Positions 60,224 through 64,000 of a DNA stretch of 64,000 nucleotides are shown in pieces. Origin of the DNA: Egibacter rhizosphaerae. GTDB lineage: Bacteria; Actinomycetota; Nitriliruptoria; Euzebyales; Egibacteraceae. The first letter of the stretch is position 1; every line of letters begins with the position of its first letter. A model generated the notes under the pieces. The model was given only the letters and a program-made list of their open reading frames with translations, was not told the DNA's origin and did no database searches. Where the stretch lies: assembly GCF_004322855.1 (NCBI RefSeq), contig NZ_CP036402.1, positions 3,348,001 through 3,412,000 of the forward strand, given 5' to 3'. The position numbers were made by a program, and so were the translations under genes.

Positions 60224-60408
60224 TGTGTTGACTGCGCGACTCCACATGACGGCTGGTCAACGCAGACCCGTGTGGGCGACGGGGGTCCGACGGCTGCGTT
60301 GACTGGGCGACCCTACACGACGGCCGGTCAACGCAGGTCCGTGAGCGCGGCGATGGGGGCCGACGGGTGCGTTGACTGGGCGACCGCATGCGACGGCGGG
60401 TCAACACA
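60224..60408. repeat. Three tandem hairpin repeats, period 71-73 bp
   Basis: Three 41-base inverted repeats at 60224-60264, 60295-60335 and 60368-60408, each of the form TGCGTTGAC...GTCAACGCA (9-base arms, 23-base centre). Arms in copy 2 are perfect; copy 1 has one wobble pair and copy 3 one mismatch. The spacer between hairpins is conserved too (GGCGA.GGGGGTCCGACGG-like), so the whole 71-73-base unit is repeated. Confidence 0.9.
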
Positions 60409-60525
60409 GGTCCCCGCACGCGGAGCCACGCCTTGCGCGCAGGTGCTGGCGGGCTTCGACCGACTACCCCCAGCGATCGGCCATTGACGCGCTGCAACTC
60501 GCCCTTCTAGGCTCCCCCGCGCCGT

Positions 60526-60540
60526 AGTGGTCTAGACCTA
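60526..60540. promoter_or_regulatory. DasR/NagR-like operator AGTGGTCTAGACCTA
   Basis: The core GGTCTAGACC (60529-60538) is a perfect palindrome and the whole matches the dre consensus of Streptomyces DasR, a GntR-family regulator of N-acetylglucosamine and chitin metabolism. It lies 47 bases before the start codon of the secreted phosphatase-fold gene. The regulator is not in this window. Match to the consensus is from memory; binding is inference. Confidence 0.6.
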
Positions 60541-60586
60541 AACCAGTAGGTCCGCGGCAGTCTCTCCCCACGCATGGAGGTGCGTC

Positions 60587-61477
60587 ATGGCAGGTCTATA
60601 CCCTCGTCCCGTCCGTCGCGTGTCCCTCGCGCTACTCGCCCTCGTCGCTGCCCTGGCCCTCGCGGTCGCGGCCTCCCCCGTGGCGGCCGAGCCCCCCGGT
60701 CACGACCGAGCGCCCGGCCTGGAGGTCGATCTGCGGGTCGCGAGTTTCAACATGGCCGCCGGCATGGGCGACCTGTCGGCGACCGCGGACGCCATCGAGG
60801 ACCTCGATGCCGACATCGTCGGCCTGCAAGAGGTCGACGTGCACTGGGGCGCGCGTAGCGACTTCGAGGACCAGGCCGCGCGGCTGGCCGAGATGCTCGA
60901 CATGGAGGTCTTCTTCGCGCCGATCTACACGTTCGAGCCGTTCGAGGAGGGCGACCCCGACCGCGAGTACGGCCTGGCCTTCCTGAGCGACTATCCGTTG
61001 CACGAGACCATCAACCACGACCTCACGCGCCTGTCGACCCAGGGCGAGGATCCCGAGCCCGAGCCCATGCCCGGCTTCCCCCAGGTGACCGCGAACGTGA
61101 AGGGCGTGACCGTCGACCTCTACAACACCCACCTGGACTACCGCGGCGACCCCACCGTTCGCGAACTGCAGGTGGATGACACCCTCGAGATCCTCGGCGA
61201 CGAGCCGGCCCCGGCCGTGCTGCTGGGCGACCTCAACGCTCCGCCGGAGGCCCCCGAGCTCGCCCCGCTGTTCGAGGTGATGGACGACGCCTGGGCGGTG
61301 GCCGGCGAGGGTGACGGGTTCACGTTCCCGGCCGAGGACCCGGACGCGCGGATCGACTACGTCCTGGCCACGCCCGACATCGAGGTGCGCGACGCCCAGG
61401 TCGTCGATACGCAGGCCTCGGACCATCTGCCCGTGGTCGCCGACCTCACCGTCGAGCGTGACGTCCCCGGGCACTGA
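60587..61477 (+). CDS. Secreted endonuclease/exonuclease/phosphatase-fold protein
   Basis: A 296-aa protein with a signal peptide (RVSLALLALVAALALAVAAS) and the EEP fold of DNase I, sphingomyelinase and inositol phosphatases. Catalytic landmarks: VASFNMAAGM (Asn), VGLQEVDVHW (Glu), VDLYNTHLDY (His), VLLGDLNAPPEAPEL (Asp, Asn), RIDYVLAT and ASDHLPVVADL (Asp, His). All active-site residues of the family are present. It could be a nuclease or a phosphodiesterase/phosphatase outside the cell. ATG 60587 has GGAGGT upstream. The serine hydrolase follows 34 bases later, so the two probably form one operon. Confidence 0.88.
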   Translation: MAGLYPRPVRRVSLALLALVAALALAVAASPVAAEPPGHDRAPGLEVDLRVASFNMAAGMGDLSATADAIEDLDADIVGLQEVDVHWGARSDFEDQAARLAEMLDMEVFFAPIYTFEPFEEGDPDREYGLAFLSDYPLHETINHDLTRLSTQGEDPEPEPMPGFPQVTANVKGVTVDLYNTHLDYRGDPTVRELQVDDTLEILGDEPAPAVLLGDLNAPPEAPELAPLFEVMDDAWAVAGEGDGFTFPAEDPDARIDYVLATPDIEVRDAQVVDTQASDHLPVVADLTVERDVPGH

Positions 61478-61511
61478 CCGGCGGCCGTTCGTGACCCGCG
61501 AGGAGTCTTCC

Positions 61512-63248
61512 ATGCACACGATCACGGGTGATCGCGACCCACGCACGAATCCCGCCGGGCTCGGCGCCCGCGTGGTCGTGCTGTTCGCGGCCGGGGCGCT
61601 GCTCGTCGGCCTGGCCGCGCCAGCGGTGACCGCGCAGGGCGCCGAGCCGTCCGGCACATCTGACCCGTCCGGCACATCTGACCCGTCCGGCACCTCTGAC
61701 CCGTCCGAGTCGTTGGACGCCACCTCGGCGTTCGCGCACGGATCCGCGCTGGAGGGGCAGGCCGTCCTTCGCCTCGAGGCCCAGCCGGGCCGGCACGACG
61801 AGGCGGGCGCGAGCTTCGAGGCGCCGAACGGGGCCGCCACCTTGCGGCTCGACGCGAACGCCGACGCGCGCGGGCAGATCCGCGTGAACGGACGGACCGT
61901 CGGTGCCGCCACCGCCGCGCTCGCCCGCGGCGAGGGGGAGGTCGACCTCTCGGACGCGGTGGAGGCCGGCACGAACGAGCTGGAGGTCCGCCTCGTCCGC
62001 GGCCGCGCCGACGTCTCGGTCGATCACCCCGTGCTAGTCGACGCCGAGCCGGCCGAGGCCGGCGTCGATCCGGACGCGCTCGCCGCGATCGACGACACGC
62101 TGGCCGAATACGCCGGCAGGGAGGAGGACTCGTTGTTCGCGGGCGCGGTCGCCCTCGTCGCCCACGAGGGACAGGTCGTGCACGAGAGCGCCGTGGGCGA
62201 CGCCGAGGCGTTCGCTCGCGGAGAGGACGTGGTCGAGCCGATCGACGAGTCTCGCGCGATGACCACCGACACGGTGTTCGACCAGGCCTCGATCACGAAG
62301 GTCGCAGCCACCACCGCGGCAGTGATGCAGCTGGTGGAGGAGGGCGTGCTCGACCTCGACGACCCGCTCTCCGCGCACCTCGACCGCTTCGACGGCGCCA
62401 AGGGCGACATCACGTTGCGCCAGATGCTCACGCATCGCTCGGGGCTGCGGCCGTGGCAGCCCACGTGGATGCACGGCACGGGGGCCGACGAGGTGCTCGA
62501 CTACCTCGCCGACCTCGACCCCCAGGCCGCCCCGGGCGAGAGCTACGCCTACTCCGACCTCGGGTTCATGCTGCTCGCGGCGGTGGTCGAGTCGGCGACC
62601 GACATCCCGTTCGACGAGCACGTGCGCGAGCGGGTCCACGAACCGCTCGGCATGGCCGACACCCGGTACCTGCCGGCCGAGGACGGGGGCCCGTTCGCGG
62701 CCACCAGCCACGGCAACCCGTACGAGCACGGCATGGTGGAACACGAATGGCCGTACGCGATCATCGGCGACGTCGACCCCGGTGATTTCGACGGGTGGCG
62801 CGAGTACACGCTGGCCGGGGAGGTCAACGACGGCAACGCCTGGTACGGCTGGGAAGGCGTCGCGGGGCACGCCGGTCTGTTCGCCACCGCCCGCGACCTC
62901 GCCCGGTTCGGCCAGACGATGCTGAACGAGGGCGGCTACGGCGATGCGACCCTCGCGGGGCCGGACACCGTCGAGGCGTTCCTCGACACCCCGTTCGATG
63001 CGGGGCAGGCGCACGGGTTCCAGACCGGCGAGCTGTCGGGCGGCGGTTACGGCCACGGCGGCTTCACCGGCACGGAGTTCGCGTTCGATCCCGAGCACGA
63101 CCTCGTCGTCGTGCTGCTGACCAACCGCCAGCACCGGGGCACCGAGCGCCCCTGGGACCTGCACCCGATCGACATCTACCCGGCGATCACCCCCGCTTGG
63201 AACGACGTGCAGGGGCATGCGCTCGAGGCCGTTGGCGCGGAGGGCTGA
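61512..63248 (+). CDS. Secreted beta-lactamase-family serine hydrolase
   Basis: A 578-aa protein. After a hydrophobic signal (VVLFAAGALLVGLAAPA) there is a short PSGTSD tandem repeat, an N-terminal beta-rich domain (about residues 70-175), and a serine hydrolase domain. The SxxK active site is QASITKVAATTA, the second motif YSDLGFML (Tyr-x-x), and the third GHGGFTGTEF (HGG/KTG-like). The family includes class C beta-lactamases, DD-peptidases and the amidase and esterase enzymes of cell-wall recycling. ATG 61512 has GAGGAG upstream. Placed behind a DasR-like site, a role in recycling amino sugar or wall fragments is possible. Confidence 0.88.
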   Translation: MHTITGDRDPRTNPAGLGARVVVLFAAGALLVGLAAPAVTAQGAEPSGTSDPSGTSDPSGTSDPSESLDATSAFAHGSALEGQAVLRLEAQPGRHDEAGASFEAPNGAATLRLDANADARGQIRVNGRTVGAATAALARGEGEVDLSDAVEAGTNELEVRLVRGRADVSVDHPVLVDAEPAEAGVDPDALAAIDDTLAEYAGREEDSLFAGAVALVAHEGQVVHESAVGDAEAFARGEDVVEPIDESRAMTTDTVFDQASITKVAATTAAVMQLVEEGVLDLDDPLSAHLDRFDGAKGDITLRQMLTHRSGLRPWQPTWMHGTGADEVLDYLADLDPQAAPGESYAYSDLGFMLLAAVVESATDIPFDEHVRERVHEPLGMADTRYLPAEDGGPFAATSHGNPYEHGMVEHEWPYAIIGDVDPGDFDGWREYTLAGEVNDGNAWYGWEGVAGHAGLFATARDLARFGQTMLNEGGYGDATLAGPDTVEAFLDTPFDAGQAHGFQTGELSGGGYGHGGFTGTEFAFDPEHDLVVVLLTNRQHRGTERPWDLHPIDIYPAITPAWNDVQGHALEAVGAEG

Positions 63249-63309
63249 CACCGCGGGTGGGCTGAGACCGCGGGGGGCTGAGACCGCGGGTGGGCTGAGA
63301 CCGCGGAGG
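63243..63309. repeat. Four short tandem repeats (GGCTGAGACCGCGG units)
   Basis: Units of 16-17 bases starting GGCTGA occur at about 63243, 63260, 63276 and 63293, just after the stop region of the serine hydrolase. The first overlaps its last codons. Confidence 0.7.
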
Positions 63310-63323
63310 AGTGACCCCGCAGC

Positions 63324-63370
63324 GGCCGGGCGCGCCCAACACGCTCGCTAAGCCCTGCCCGCGCCCGGCC
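63324..63370. terminator. Hairpin after serine hydrolase gene
   Basis: GGCCGGGCGC at 63324-63333 pairs perfectly with GCGCCCGGCC at 63361-63370, with a 27-base loop. There is no T tract, so it is a terminator-like stem typical of high-GC genomes, separating the hydrolase operon from the next gene. Confidence 0.5.
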
Positions 63371-63383
63371 GACAGGTCCTGTA

Positions 63384-64000
63384 ATGACGTTTCGAGTGCT
63401 CGCCCACGCCGTCCTGATCGCGCTCGTCGCGGCGTACGCCGTGGTGCCCGGCTGGCCGTGGCTCGGCGGGGGGACGATCCTGAACCCGTACTACCTCACC
63501 GTCGCGGTGAGCATGTTCGTCCTCGTCGTCGCGGTGGCGCGGCAGCGCCCCGAGCCGCGGTGGCCGTGGGGCCTGCTGGTCGCCGTGACCGCGGCCTGGG
63601 CGCTCGGGGACATCCGCTACGACACGCTGACCACCGAGCCCGCCCTGTCGTTGGCGGACGCGCTGTACGTGCCCGGTTACTTGGCGATCGTCGGTCTAGT
63701 CGTCTACTTCCTGCGCGCGGGCGCGCGTCGCAAGGGCGCCGACAGCCTCATCGAGGCGGCCCTGGTGGGGGTCGCGGCGCTGCTCTCGGTGTGGGTGCTC
63801 GTCATCGAGCCGGCGCTCGGCGAACCCGGCGCCTCCACCCTCGAGCGGTTCACCGTGGCCCTGTACCCCGTGCTCGGGGCCGTGCTGCTGGTGCTCGTCG
63901 CCCAGCTCCTGCTCGAGCCGACGACGCGGGGTCCTGCCGCCGCCCTGCTGGGCGTGGGCATGGCCATGACGTTCGTCGCCGACATCGTCTACGCCGTGCT
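63384..64000 (+). CDS. Multi-pass membrane protein, N-terminus only (sensor-like)
   Basis: An open frame from ATG 63384 to the window edge (205 codons) without a stop. About six hydrophobic helices are seen, for example VLIALVAAYAVVPGWPWL, YYLTVAVSMFVLVVAVA and GYLAIVGLVVYFLR, with short charged loops and the phrase LADALYVPGYLAI. Such membrane sensor domains often precede GGDEF/EAL or kinase parts. The output domain lies beyond the window, so the function cannot be named. The terminator-like hairpin ends 13 bases upstream. Confidence 0.75.
   Translation, partial: MTFRVLAHAVLIALVAAYAVVPGWPWLGGGTILNPYYLTVAVSMFVLVVAVARQRPEPRWPWGLLVAVTAAWALGDIRYDTLTTEPALSLADALYVPGYLAIVGLVVYFLRAGARRKGADSLIEAALVGVAALLSVWVLVIEPALGEPGASTLERFTVALYPVLGAVLLVLVAQLLLEPTTRGPAAALLGVGMAMTFVADIVYAV

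Larger units (their letters stand above)
60175..60586. other. 412-base divergent leader with hairpin array and DasR-like site
   Basis: Between the glycosyltransferase (minus) and the secreted phosphatase-fold protein (plus) there is no gene. It contains three tandem 41-base hairpins (60224-60408) near the minus gene and a palindromic TGGTCTAGACC-type site (60526-60540) near the plus gene, so the two divergent promoters seem to carry different control elements. Confidence 0.6.

Noticed and set aside
60224-60408. CRISPR-like array
   Set aside because: Only three units, each containing a long hairpin, and the spacers between them are also conserved rather than unique.

Overview
The window is about 64 kb of very GC-rich DNA. 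Its genes are densely packed, third codon positions are strongly GC-biased, and GTG starts are frequent. This fits an actinobacterium. Cell-wall-binding repeat 2, TupA-like ATP-grasp, Wadjet and Liv/Dpp-type transport genes, plus two binding proteins with long Asp/Glu-rich linkers behind the lipobox, would suit a salt-adapted deep-branching actinobacterium such as the Nitriliruptoria. That placement is inference. No rRNA, tRNA or CRISPR array was seen.

Region 1 (1-14.4 kb) is a surface-polysaccharide island. It holds a cell-wall-binding protein (cut by the window edge), a WecA/TagO-type phosphosugar transferase, a nucleotide-sugar epimerase, a GT4 glycosyltransferase, a fused two-domain glycosyltransferase, a membrane-anchored methyltransferase, two paralogous rhamnosyltransferase-like genes, an FkbM methyltransferase, an IS21-family transposase remnant, a TupA-like ATP-grasp gene and a frameshifted DUF6920-type gene.

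Region 2 (14.7-34.2 kb) is a catabolic cluster. It contains a proline racemase-family epimerase, an FAD amine oxidase, an amidohydrolase, one hyuA, three hyuB genes, a complete Dpp/Opp-type ABC importer, a hydantoin-racemase-like protein, an XRE-cupin regulator and a RidA protein. Two of the hyuB genes form a 1,696-bp inverted repeat around hyuA, with 992 bp identical and a few short divergent islands. The genes suggest uptake of a cyclic amide, imide or modified amino acid or peptide, racemisation, ring opening, oxidation and imine detoxification.

Region 3 (34.2-40 kb) is mixed: a PadR regulator, a frameshifted multicopper oxidase with a palindromic operator, a coiled-coil membrane protein, a nucleotidyltransferase pair, a recombination scar beside a beheaded GGDEF gene, an MNT nucleotidyltransferase and a MerB organomercurial lyase.

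Region 4 (40-49.6 kb) is a second catabolic operon. A GntR regulator faces a minus-strand run of split transketolase, an M24-fold DddP-like enzyme with an altered metal site, and a complete Liv-type ABC importer. An 18-bp minisatellite lies in the leader of the operon.

Region 5 (49.7-58.9 kb) is a Wadjet (JetABCD) anti-plasmid operon of the TIGR02677-02680 type. A VapBC toxin-antitoxin pair sits inside it between jetB and jetC, joined to jetC by a 4-base stop/start overlap. The last 5 kb hold a glycosyltransferase preceded by three tandem 41-nt hairpins, a secreted endonuclease/exonuclease/phosphatase-fold protein and a secreted serine hydrolase behind a DasR-like site, and the membrane N-terminus of an incomplete gene.
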